NCBI RefSeq assembly: GCF_003634045.1
Contig: NZ_RBIM01000010.1
Coordinates: 1-64,000, forward strand
Reading direction: 5' to 3'
Origin: Maricaulis maris
GTDB taxonomy: Bacteria > Pseudomonadota > Alphaproteobacteria > Caulobacterales > Maricaulaceae
Length of the DNA: 64,000 nt
Shown: piece by piece, positions 8,863 to 16,735 of the stretch
Layout of the letters: each line of letters begins with the position of its first letter
Position numbering within the stretch: the first letter of the stretch is position 1
Program-made: the position numbers and the translations under genes
The notes under the pieces: model-generated
What the model saw: the letters and a program-made list of their open reading frames with translations, nothing else
Told to the model about the DNA's origin: nothing
Databases searched by the model: none

Positions 8863-9792
8863 ATGACGACCGCCAAGGCTGCTACGGCTCGTTTTGCCCA
8901 CCCGTCTGCCGCTCTCAATTCCGGCCGCGATGCCGGCGAGCAGCGGTTCGTCAAATCCGCCATGGCGCGGCCGCTGCTCTCGCGCGAGGACGAGGCCGAT
9001 CTGGCCCGGCGCTGGCGCGATGATCGCGATGAGGCGGCGCTGCACGCACTGACCGAGGCCCATATGCGGCTGGTGATCGCCGTGGCCGCCAAGTTCAAAC
9101 GCTATGGCCTGCCCTTCTCCGACCTGATCCAGGAAGGCAATATCGGCCTGATGAAGGCCGCCGACCGGTTCGAGCCGGAGCGGGATGTGCGCTTTTCCAC
9201 CTATGTCACATGGTGGATCCGCTCCTGCATCCAGGACTATGTGCTGCGCAATTGGTCGATCGTGCGGACCGGCACGACCTCGGCCCAGAAATCCCTCTTT
9301 TTCAACCTGCGCCGCATGCGCGCCCGGATCGGCGACCTCGACGGCGCCTCGATCTCACCGGACAATCGGGAACAGATCGCCCGTGACCTGCGGGTGCGCG
9401 AGCGCGATGTCGAGACCATGGCCATGCGGCTCGGCGCCTCTGACCGATCACTGAACGCGCCGGTCGGTGATGGTGAGGACTCGCAATGGCAGGACTTCCT
9501 GGTCGATGACAGTGTGGCCCCGGAGATCGAGGTCATGGATCGTACCGACAGTGAGCGCCGTTCGCTCTGGCTCGGCCAGGCGATTGACGATCTCAGTCCG
9601 CGCGAGCAATTCATCATTCGCGAACGTCGCCTGACTGAAGACGGTTCGACGCTGGAAACACTGGGACAAACGCTCGGCATCTCGAAGGAACGCGTCCGCC
9701 AGATCGAAAGCGCAGCCTTGAGCAAATTGCGCAGCAATCTGTGCGCTGCTGTCGGTGACCCGTATGAAGCCGGCCTGATCCCGAACGCCTGA
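8863..9792 (+). CDS. rpoH: RNA polymerase sigma-32 type factor RpoH
   Basis: A 309-residue group 3 heat-shock-type sigma factor. Region 2 is clear (LVIAVAAKFKRYGLPFSDLIQEGNIGLMKAADRFEPERDVRFSTYVTWWIR, split here over the conserved core and -10 recognition helices). The RpoH box is present as QKSLFFNLRR, which separates RpoH from RpoD/RpoS. Region 4 has the helix-turn-helix TLGQTLGISKERVRQIESAAL near the C-terminus. The ATG at 8863 follows a strong AAGGAGGA ribosome site; a possible ATG 14 codons upstream lacks one. Many alphaproteobacteria carry two rpoH genes, and which this is cannot be told here. No stable sigma-responsive promoter was identified upstream. Confidence 0.93.
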   Translation: MTTAKAATARFAHPSAALNSGRDAGEQRFVKSAMARPLLSREDEADLARRWRDDRDEAALHALTEAHMRLVIAVAAKFKRYGLPFSDLIQEGNIGLMKAADRFEPERDVRFSTYVTWWIRSCIQDYVLRNWSIVRTGTTSAQKSLFFNLRRMRARIGDLDGASISPDNREQIARDLRVRERDVETMAMRLGASDRSLNAPVGDGEDSQWQDFLVDDSVAPEIEVMDRTDSERRSLWLGQAIDDLSPREQFIIRERRLTEDGSTLETLGQTLGISKERVRQIESAALSKLRSNLCAAVGDPYEAGLIPNA

Positions 9793-10056
9793 CCCGCCAC
9801 CTGGTCTGATCACCCGCTCCGGCCTCCTGTTCCCGTCGCCTGTTTCGGTCGCCTGTACCAAGCGCCGGACCCCGGCACCGGGATGCCAAGCGGCTCTGCC
9901 AGCCCGACCGTGAGTCCCGACCTAGCATCCCGGCCTGAACGCCTGACCTGAACGCCCGGCCTGCAAATCCGACCCGGACATCTGGCAGGTTTGGGCCATT
10001 GCCGGAGCCGACAGGTCCACCCGGCCCGACTTGCTCCGGGCATGTCCGGGCACCTG

Positions 10057-10932
10057 CTATCGCGCCATCGCCGCCTCGCCGTCTTCACCAATGAGTTCCA
10101 GCCGGGCGGGATGGTCGAGCTGGATCATCGGCCCATTCTCATCGATCAGCCAGCCGCGTACGCGGACACGCTGACCCTCCAGGCGCTCGGGCGTAAGTCC
10201 GGCCGCTTCGAAGGCCCCCGCGTCGCCAGCATCGATGCGGATCGTGAAATCACTGCGATAGTCACGCCCGAAATTGAGATAGATCCGCCCGGAATTGAGC
10301 TGCACCGCGTCCAGCACGCGCCCTTCGATGATCTGGGCCGTGCCGACATCCTGGGCGCGGGCATCGGGATGGGTGTCGCGGATGCGATGGTCCGGATCGG
10401 CCCACAGACCGCGATCGGCAGCCCGCGCCGCCGCTTCGGCTGCCAGCAAGGGCGTCGCATGGGCCTGATTGTCGGCATGGGTCATCACCCGGGCCAGACC
10501 GGCTTCGACCAAGCGATACTGCAGCCAATCCCCGCCCTCCGGAACATCGACATTGGCACTGGCGGCACCGTCCGGCACGGCGACATCGGCGAGCACAAGC
10601 TGCGCCAAGGCGCGATCATAGCGGTCACGGCGTGCGCCCGAATAGACCAGGCTCACCTCGCGACCCGCCAGCCGGTCTGCCAGCCAGGCCTGCGCCGCGG
10701 TCGGCACCGGCGTGTCGATTTCCGCCAGCCGGACTTCCAGCGGGCCGTCAGGGGTTTCGATCCGGACGGTCAAGGCGCCGGCCATGTCGATGAAGGCGCC
10801 GTGTTCACCCGCCTCGCCTTGAGGCCGGATCAGGACACTCTCGACACCCACCGTCGCGAGATTGGCGTCCTGGACTGCCGCGGAAGGACCGCAGGCCGCC
10901 AGGCAAAGTACGGACAGGGCCAAACCTCTCAT
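10057..10932 (-). CDS. Thermonuclease (SNase)-like lipoprotein
   Basis: This 291-residue protein starts with a lipoprotein signal ([15 protein letters not shown], lipobox Cys about 14), so it is likely outer- or inner-membrane anchored in the periplasm. Residues about 50-165 resemble a staphylococcal nuclease-like fold: VRLAEIDTP replaces the family R-L-x-G-I-D-T-P-E, then [14 protein letters not shown] replaces the D-R-Y-G-R motif, and LVEAGLARV follows. The acidic residue after IDTP (Glu43 of SNase) is absent, so nuclease activity is doubtful. The C-terminal ~120 residues have an OB-like [20 protein letters not shown] segment. The ATG at 10932 follows AGGAGG. Cargo or substrate is unknown. 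Confidence 0.68.
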   Translation of the reverse strand: MRGLALSVLCLAACGPSAAVQDANLATVGVESVLIRPQGEAGEHGAFIDMAGALTVRIETPDGPLEVRLAEIDTPVPTAAQAWLADRLAGREVSLVYSGARRDRYDRALAQLVLADVAVPDGAASANVDVPEGGDWLQYRLVEAGLARVMTHADNQAHATPLLAAEAAARAADRGLWADPDHRIRDTHPDARAQDVGTAQIIEGRVLDAVQLNSGRIYLNFGRDYRSDFTIRIDAGDAGAFEAAGLTPERLEGQRVRVRGWLIDENGPMIQLDHPARLELIGEDGEAAMAR

Positions 10933-11089
10933 CACCACACCTCCTCTGATACCCCCACATACACCCATGAGTTGCATATTTCAATATCGCGCCCGAAGCG
11001 ATTTGCGGAAATCTCGCGGCGTTTACCAATCCGTTTACCATCTCGGCCTAAAGCTGGCCGCAGACCTTCCAATCAGGGACACGCCTCCT

Positions 11090-11638
11090 ATGAACGCCTA
11101 CGCCTATACTGATGATGCTGTCGCCCAGACCGACACCAACACCGACGCCCACGCCATCGCCGAAGCCGTCGGCGAATCAGCGGCGCGCGCCTCGCAAGGC
11201 GCCGAGGCAGCCCAGGTCGCCCGCGATGCGATGAACCAGGTGGAGGAATCCAGCCAGGTGCTCGAGCGCCGCGTCGAAGCCCTGACCGATGCCTCGCAAC
11301 GCATCAATGCCATCCTCTCGACGATCGAGGCGATTGCCAGCCAGACCAATCTCCTGGCTCTCAACGCCACGATCGAAGCGGCCCGTGCCGGCGATGCCGG
11401 TCGCGGCTTCGCCGTTGTGGCCGGCGAAGTGAAAGCCCTGGCCGGCCAGACCGCCAAGGCGACCGAAGACATCGCCTCCCGCATCTCGGCCCTCGACAAT
11501 GAGGTCAAGGAAATCCTCGACGGCGTGCGCGGTTCCGGCCAGTCGGTCGCCCGCGGCAAGGAAGCCGTCGACCAGATGACGCAAGCGACGCAAGAAGTCG
11601 CGCACCAGCTCAACACGCTGCGCGACCGCGTCCGCTAG
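11090..11638 (+). CDS. Minimal soluble methyl-accepting chemotaxis signalling domain
   Basis: The 182-residue protein is almost only an MCP cytoplasmic signalling hairpin. The highly conserved tip is [40 protein letters not shown], from about residue 80 to 120 (given in pieces as the canonical tip), flanked by coiled-coil helices. There is no signal sequence, transmembrane segment, HAMP domain or ligand domain. The N-terminal ~25 residues are Thr/Asp/Ala-rich. It could be a cytoplasmic receptor core, or a receptor that lost its sensor. Tandem GTTTACCA motifs lie at 11021-11028 and 11033-11040 upstream. The start at 11090 is chosen from the domain border and CCTCCT-independent spacing; no strong ribosome site is visible. 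Confidence 0.8.
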   Translation: MNAYAYTDDAVAQTDTNTDAHAIAEAVGESAARASQGAEAAQVARDAMNQVEESSQVLERRVEALTDASQRINAILSTIEAIASQTNLLALNATIEAARAGDAGRGFAVVAGEVKALAGQTAKATEDIASRISALDNEVKEILDGVRGSGQSVARGKEAVDQMTQATQEVAHQLNTLRDRVR

Positions 11639-12496
11639 GGCGCTCGACCGCCTGGCAGGCACGAACTCGCGAACGGAGCACATTTGTCGGCGCCGTCCGA
11701 TTGGCACTCGCAAAAAAATGTATCCGGGCCAACTCAGTCCGCATTGAGCGTTTTCGAGTGATTGATCATCGTCGCATGATCGATCACTCGAGGCGTTGAG
11801 ACCGATAGCTTGGCGGCTGTTCGTTGCAAGATAATTCCTGCGGTTGCAGTGGCAGTTGGCGACGACTTGCCAGCAATCGGCCCCCGGTGACCGCATTGTT
11901 CCCCATCGCTATCACCCGGGCGGCGGCGGTCTTGCGACCCGCAACGTCTACCTCGCGGTGCCGACGGCCTTGCCCTTGCCTCAAAACCAACACCCGCTAA
12001 GCCAATAACGGGCACAGCTGTCCAGCCTCGCTCGCAGCTCTCCCACATTCAGATCGAGCCTGATGACCAGCGCCGCCCTTGGGACGCCCCTCCTAACCTG
12101 AACGAACGTGACGGATCGTGCCACATCCAGGTCGGCCAGTGCTGCAGCTTCTTCGTCGGCCACTTCGGTCGCGTGGAGCGTCTCGAGAAAGACGGGCCCA
12201 GCACGGTCCTGGTCGACGCTCGACGTCGCCTTGACTTAGACTTGCAGCAACGAAGAAACGCGCCAGCGCTCGACCGCTGAAAGGCACGCCCAGTGCCAGA
12301 CTCCAGCGCCTGCTCGTCTCAATTCTTTTTATCTTGACGGATTGAAAGTCGCTAATGGACAACAACTTAAGATTACTCTACCGTCGGCAGCGCGAGAGGG
12401 GATCGCATACTCTAGCATTCACGGCAATCAGCTTAAACCCAGAGTCGAGCGATCTGAGGCCCGGCGAACCTACCGTAGCCTTAAGGGAGCGACCAT
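11639..12496. other. 858-bp intergenic region, no clear gene
   Basis: This gap separates the core chemotaxis-like gene from the patatin/RelA-like pair. None of its reading frames shows a recognisable domain or a good ribosome site, and composition shifts gradually from GC-rich to mixed. It holds one strong inverted repeat (11755-11790). It may contain decayed sequence from the insertion of the accessory patch. Confidence 0.5.
11755..11790. repeat. 15-bp inverted repeat / hairpin
   Basis: CGAGTGATTGATCAT (11755-11769) pairs with ATGATCGATCACTCG (11776-11790) with a single G-T position and a 6-nt loop. It lies 117 bp past the end of the chemotaxis-like gene. No T-run follows on the plus strand, so it could be a factor-binding site or an element end as well as a terminator. 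Confidence 0.6.
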
Positions 12497-13729
12497 ATGT
12501 CGACGGATATTCGTGACCGGTTCCACAACAGCCTGCCATACGAGCTGATCGGGACCGACACGCGATATCCGGAACCGCAAGACGGCATTGCCCTTTGCCT
12601 GTCCGGCGGCGGCTACCGCGCGGCCCTGTTTCATCTAGGCGCGATCTGGTTCCTCAACGAGGCCGGCATGCTGCCAAACTTGGATCGTATAACCAGCGTA
12701 TCCGGCGGGGCCATCACTGCAGCTCGATTGGGGCTGGTGTGGAAGGATCTTCAATTCGATCCAAAAACACAGGTTGCATCAAACTTCCACGAACTGGTTG
12801 CGAAGCCGATTCTGCGCTTCACTCGCACGACAGTTGACCTCCCGGGTTCGTTGGCGATGAGGTTTAGTTTGAGATATATTTTCAACCCCTACCGCTTTGC
12901 TCTGGATCGAATTTTGCTTAAAGGCGCGTCGCTACAAGACCTGCCGCAAGAACCACGATTTGTATTCAACGCTACAAATGTTCAATCCGGCGCGGTGTGG
13001 AGATTCATGAAACCGCGAATGCGCGATTGGCGCGTTGGCGACGTTCCCGAACCCAAAACCCGTCTCAGTTTTGCAGTGATGGCTTCGTCGGCGTATCCAC
13101 CATTCCTGTCACCGATGATTATGCGCATGGACCATCGGCGTTTTTCACCAGAGTCCGGCAGTGACCTGGGATTGAAACAATTCCGGAAAAAAGTGTATCT
13201 CACCGACGGTGGCGTACACGACAATCTCGGCATCGAAACGTCGTGGAAGAAATTCGGGACCATCCTGGTAAGCGATGCAGGCTGGCCTGCCGACCCGGAT
13301 CCGAAGCCCCGCACATTGATGCTCGGCCATACAATGCGGGCCGTCGCGCTGATGAACAGCGGATTTATCGAAATTCGCAAGCGCCAGATGATCGAGTCTT
13401 TCAAGATCATGCACGCCGCCGATCAAGACGCGGCGCATGAAATCGACCCGCACCAACGCGTTTTTGGACGACGGGGCGCTTACTGGGGCATCCGCAACAT
13501 GAAGGCCTACAAGGCAGACTTCATCGACGTCGACCTCGACCACAAGACTATTGAAAGAGCGAGCAACACCGGGACGCGCCTAGGATCCATCCCGCGAAAG
13601 CGCCAGCGCCAACTCGTCGACCTCGGCTATCTGCACGCTGCGATCAGCATCACAAAATATGTGACCCCGAGCCTCGGATCCATTCGGGACCTGCCCTTCA
13701 ACGAGATTGCCCGACAGTCCTCAAACTGA
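12497..13729 (+). CDS. Patatin-like phospholipase
   Basis: A 410-residue protein with a patatin-like lipid acyl hydrolase domain. The oxyanion-hole glycine motif SGGGYRAALFHLGAI is at residues 36-50; the nucleophile is probably Ser69 in S-V-S-G-G (the variant of G-x-S-x-G common in bacterial patatins); the catalytic Asp is D237 in TDGGVHDNLGIE. It has no signal peptide, so it would act on membranes from the cytoplasm. The ATG follows AAGGGAG. The gene is followed after only 13 bp by a RelA/SpoT-type synthetase gene, so the two form one unit. Patatin enzymes serve as membrane-damaging effectors in CBASS (CapV); an analogous effector role here is inference from context. An outlier in composition against the neighbouring core genes. 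Confidence 0.88.
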   Translation: MSTDIRDRFHNSLPYELIGTDTRYPEPQDGIALCLSGGGYRAALFHLGAIWFLNEAGMLPNLDRITSVSGGAITAARLGLVWKDLQFDPKTQVASNFHELVAKPILRFTRTTVDLPGSLAMRFSLRYIFNPYRFALDRILLKGASLQDLPQEPRFVFNATNVQSGAVWRFMKPRMRDWRVGDVPEPKTRLSFAVMASSAYPPFLSPMIMRMDHRRFSPESGSDLGLKQFRKKVYLTDGGVHDNLGIETSWKKFGTILVSDAGWPADPDPKPRTLMLGHTMRAVALMNSGFIEIRKRQMIESFKIMHAADQDAAHEIDPHQRVFGRRGAYWGIRNMKAYKADFIDVDLDHKTIERASNTGTRLGSIPRKRQRQLVDLGYLHAAISITKYVTPSLGSIRDLPFNEIARQSSN

Positions 13730-13742
13730 GAGATTCAGCTCC

Positions 13743-15929
13743 ATGAATACAAAATGTCCAGATTGCACAAGCAAACAAAACTGCGATGCATGCCAGGCAA
13801 TCCTACTCGAAGCCCTACGTTGTGTCGCAGGCGCCGAGGAGGTGACGCAAAACATTCTCAGCCTGGTCCGGTTCGCATTCGATCACCGAACCTACCGTAT
13901 TAGTGCACGCGTAAAGACGGTTGAATCTCTATACAATAAGGCTTTGAGAAAGAATAATAAAGACTTGAGTGGCAAAGAAAATGCGATAGAGGAATACTAC
14001 GCGCCAACGAATTCACGAGACATAATTGGGATAAGAATTGTTACCCTATTGCGAAGTGAAATTCCAGAATCTTTGTCAAGATTATTTCGTCTATTTACAG
14101 AATACGACATTGATCAGATATTTCGATTTGATGAAATTGAAGAAGTAATAAATTATTACTCAATCATTGATAAGGAAAAGATGATAAATCAAATAGATGA
14201 CATCATTAGAACTGAAGAACATAAACAACACTTTGAATACAGGAGCAATCCAAAAGATAGTGGTAGCGGTTATACGTCTGTACATATAGTCATCTGGTGC
14301 ACATACCTTTCACGAGACTCCTCCGTCCCGGAGCGGCGGTACCCTATCGAGTTTCAAATTCGATCTGCCATGGAAGATGCATGGAGTGAAATAGAACATA
14401 AAATTAACTACAAAATTGACTCTCGCGCTAGCGAGAAAGGGGAGGTAGAACAACATTTCCGAGATCAGATTCCGGACTCCAAAGTCCAACTTGATTCCGC
14501 GTCAAAAACTCTCGAGAATATTATTGCCGGTTTGGAAATGACAAACACTAGGATTAACGTACCTCCATTCGACAACAACTTCGAACCAAGGCGATTAGAG
14601 GAGATCGTGAGACAGACCAGTGCACGAATACGAAATCTGGAAAGATCCACAGCGGACGGCTCTGAACCGACCTCCGCATTGGAACTAAAGGATGCATACG
14701 ATACTGGCGTCAAACAACGTGGATCAAAGCGGTCCGAACGACCTGATAGATCAAGTTATCGCACCTTGATTTCTAAACTATCCAGTTCTACTGAGGCGTT
14801 TAATTCATGCATCTCTATACTAAATTATTATAAATCCAAGCTCGAAAATAATGTATACAATTATTTGATGTACAATTTTAGAATGGAAATTGCGTACAAT
14901 GAATACAAATCTGGAGATATGATTCGTCGCTTTGAAGGGAATGCTTCTGCAAATAATTATATTCAGAATGCCCTTTCTATATACAGAAAATTGTCATCGC
15001 GCGATGATCACACAATCGTTAGCTTTCGTATGGGTCAATGCTTCTACTCGATGGATAAACTCGACCTGGCATTCGAACATTTTGATTACGCCAACAATCT
15101 TCTTGCCAACGACAGCAATATTGAGGCCGGCGAGAATGAGTGGATACATCTCCGTGCGCCAATGAGCCGCGGCCTCACGCTTTGGGCGATTGCGCAGGAT
15201 GACAAGAGAACAGGCAAACTCGCTCATAAACTCGACTACAAGTTAGTGGAGCGGATTGAACATCTTCGCGATGCAGCCGAATCGACTCGCCCTGCGGCCG
15301 CGATGGACTTGGCGGCGTTCGATGTGGATGAGCCTCAGATGGACGAGTTGAGGACGATACAGGCGCTCGCAATTAACAATTATCTGTACTATCGGGTGTC
15401 TGCCTATGTGCAGGCCTCAATGTATAAAGAAAGTGGCTCAACCTCTCCTGATGTACTTAAAAAACTCGGCGATGTATTGGACGAAATCCCTCTCGAGGAG
15501 CACGAAATTACATCGTCACTTGAAAAAATCAAAGGAATGACTGTCGAGGGTATCCGCGCAAACAGTAAAGACAGCCGTGCAGATACAGTTGCTCAATCAC
15601 TTGCTTTCCTTATGGCAACAAGCGACAGTTTCGAAAAATATCGGGCGCCCCTCTACGCGGCGACGTTCAGACTCGTTGAACTGGCACTCAATATGACTTC
15701 TGAACCTTCCCCGGAGAAACCGGGCTCCGACGAAATACGAAACAAGAATCGCGAGGTGCTGGAAAGGTACCGCAATATGAATGGCATTGGTGAATCGTAT
15801 AACGAGGAAAACCATGCGGCCCTCTCCGATATCGCCAGCAGCCTTCAAGCGCTTTATCCAGGCGAGGACCCTCTCGACATGATGCTCGACACGATTCCAT
15901 ACGCTCTAAAATCCTTGACTCGCCGCTGA
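13743..15929 (+). CDS. Cys4 / RelA-SpoT synthetase-domain protein with long helical C-terminus
   Basis: This 728-residue protein opens with four cysteines in a C-x2-C-x5-C-x2-C pattern (residues 5, 8, 14, 17), a likely zinc knuckle. Residues about 30-215 match a RelA/SpoT alarmone synthetase domain: YRISARVKTVESLYNKALRK, SRDIIGIRI (catalytic-type Asp93), NPKDSGSGYTSVH and IEFQIRS (catalytic-type Glu203), then EIEHKINYK. No HD hydrolase domain is present. The remaining ~500 residues are helical, with a TPR-like stretch near 410-470 (MGQCFYSMDKLDLAFEHFDYA). Codon use is strikingly AT-rich between 13900 and 15000, unlike the core, a sign of transfer. The ATG at 13743 keeps the Cys cluster and lies 13 bp after the patatin stop; a TTG at 13707 is the alternative. 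It could make (p)ppGpp-like or other pyrophosphorylated signals; its product is unknown. Confidence 0.85.
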   Translation: MNTKCPDCTSKQNCDACQAILLEALRCVAGAEEVTQNILSLVRFAFDHRTYRISARVKTVESLYNKALRKNNKDLSGKENAIEEYYAPTNSRDIIGIRIVTLLRSEIPESLSRLFRLFTEYDIDQIFRFDEIEEVINYYSIIDKEKMINQIDDIIRTEEHKQHFEYRSNPKDSGSGYTSVHIVIWCTYLSRDSSVPERRYPIEFQIRSAMEDAWSEIEHKINYKIDSRASEKGEVEQHFRDQIPDSKVQLDSASKTLENIIAGLEMTNTRINVPPFDNNFEPRRLEEIVRQTSARIRNLERSTADGSEPTSALELKDAYDTGVKQRGSKRSERPDRSSYRTLISKLSSSTEAFNSCISILNYYKSKLENNVYNYLMYNFRMEIAYNEYKSGDMIRRFEGNASANNYIQNALSIYRKLSSRDDHTIVSFRMGQCFYSMDKLDLAFEHFDYANNLLANDSNIEAGENEWIHLRAPMSRGLTLWAIAQDDKRTGKLAHKLDYKLVERIEHLRDAAESTRPAAAMDLAAFDVDEPQMDELRTIQALAINNYLYYRVSAYVQASMYKESGSTSPDVLKKLGDVLDEIPLEEHEITSSLEKIKGMTVEGIRANSKDSRADTVAQSLAFLMATSDSFEKYRAPLYAATFRLVELALNMTSEPSPEKPGSDEIRNKNREVLERYRNMNGIGESYNEENHAALSDIASSLQALYPGEDPLDMMLDTIPYALKSLTRR

Positions 15930-16048
15930 TATGCCGGATCAATGATAGCTTAACATTTTTTCGCAATGATGATGCGATTGCCCAAGGAACTGGCCGATGA
16001 GACGGGAAACGATGCAACTTAAGACAACGATCGCTTCGGTCTACATGT

Positions 16049-16118
16049 GGCCGGAAGGTCGGGTTTGGCCAGAGGGTCGGGTTTGGCCGGAAGGTCGGGT
16101 TTGGCCTGAGGGACGCTG
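16049..16118. repeat. 18-bp tandem repeat, about 3.8 units
   Basis: Units start at 16049, 16067 and 16085. The first and third are identical (GGCCGGAAGGTCGGGTTT) and the second differs by two or three bases (GGCCAGAGGGTCGGGTTT). A degenerate fourth unit begins GGCCTGAGGG at 16103. It is 18 bp with no spacers, so it is not a CRISPR array. It starts about 120 bp past the RelA-like gene. Confidence 0.8.
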
Positions 16119-16359
16119 AACCGGCGCTCACAAAGTCTAGGACGTTGTGACGACGAGGCGAGCCGCGATCTTGGGGGGCGCTGCCCATTGCACGTATCGC
16201 TCGGCCATTTGGGCGCGATCTCCGTAGCTACTGCGCTTGGTGATTTCTCATACGCACAAAGCCGAATCTGGCAGAGAATACCGGCCCCGTTACGATGATT
16301 GGCCATAATTACACCTAACTCCCTAAACAAGGTAATCAAAATGGATCAGACGCCTGCTG

Positions 16360-16677
16360 TCATATTATTGGGCGTGGCGAATATTCTTTGACTGGTTCCA
16401 CAACAAACAGCGCCCGTCCCGAACTTGAGGCCAGTTGGCTACGGCAGTGGGAATTCAGATCAACCTCGCGCCCAATTGCCCATCTTTTGATCGGCCCCTG
16501 CCCGTCATGCATGCCCTCTTGCCGAATGTTCGGGTCATAGGTGTCGAGCCACGCGCGGACCTGTTGTTCAGTCGCTACAGCACGCCTCGCCCGATAGGCG
16601 ACCCTATATGTTCCAGAACGCTTCGGGCCATGAAAGCGGGGCAGATCGACATGTTTGGAACGCCTCTTGGGTGACAA
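16360..16677 (-). CDS. Possible small hypothetical protein
   Basis: A 105-codon frame beginning with GTG encodes a basic, soluble-looking protein (SKHVDLPRFHGPKRSGTYRV, then a W-L-D-T-Y segment). I recognise no family. It has the look of real protein in its first 60 residues, but there is no good ribosome site and an opposing frame of similar length exists. It could be the remnant of a mobile-element gene. Treat as tentative. Confidence 0.3.
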   Translation of the reverse strand: MSPKRRSKHVDLPRFHGPKRSGTYRVAYRARRAVATEQQVRAWLDTYDPNIRQEGMHDGQGPIKRWAIGREVDLNSHCRSQLASSSGRALFVVEPVKEYSPRPII

Positions 16678-16735
16678 GACTGTTCGAAAGCTACCAGCCC
16701 AGGACCGCCACCGGGTGGGTCACACGGGCCTGCCG

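Larger units (their letters stand above)
15930..16735. other. 806-bp region between accessory pair and EAL gene
   Basis: The gap holds an 18-bp tandem repeat (16049-16102) and one possible small minus-strand gene (16360-16677, listed separately). Nothing else recognisable is present. With the 858-bp gap on the other side it frames the patatin/RelA-like pair. No integrase, transposase or tRNA was found at either edge. Confidence 0.5.

Noticed and set aside
12497-15929. Classical CBASS operon
   Set aside because: The patatin is present but there is no CD-NTase; the second gene carries RelA/SpoT-type motifs (D-x-x-G-x-R, E-F-Q-I-R), not the CD-NTase G-S/D-x-D pattern.
16049-16118. CRISPR array
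   Set aside because: 18-bp units are contiguous without spacers; it is a simple tandem repeat.
12514-16405. Similar 16-nt sequence (GAC-GGTTCCACAACA) near 12514 and near 16390 as element ends
   Set aside because: A match of this length with one mismatch is expected by chance in 64 kb, and the first copy lies in the patatin coding region.
16435-16674. Plus-strand frame of 79 codons
   Set aside because: No family resemblance and no ribosome site; overlaps the equally weak minus-strand candidate.
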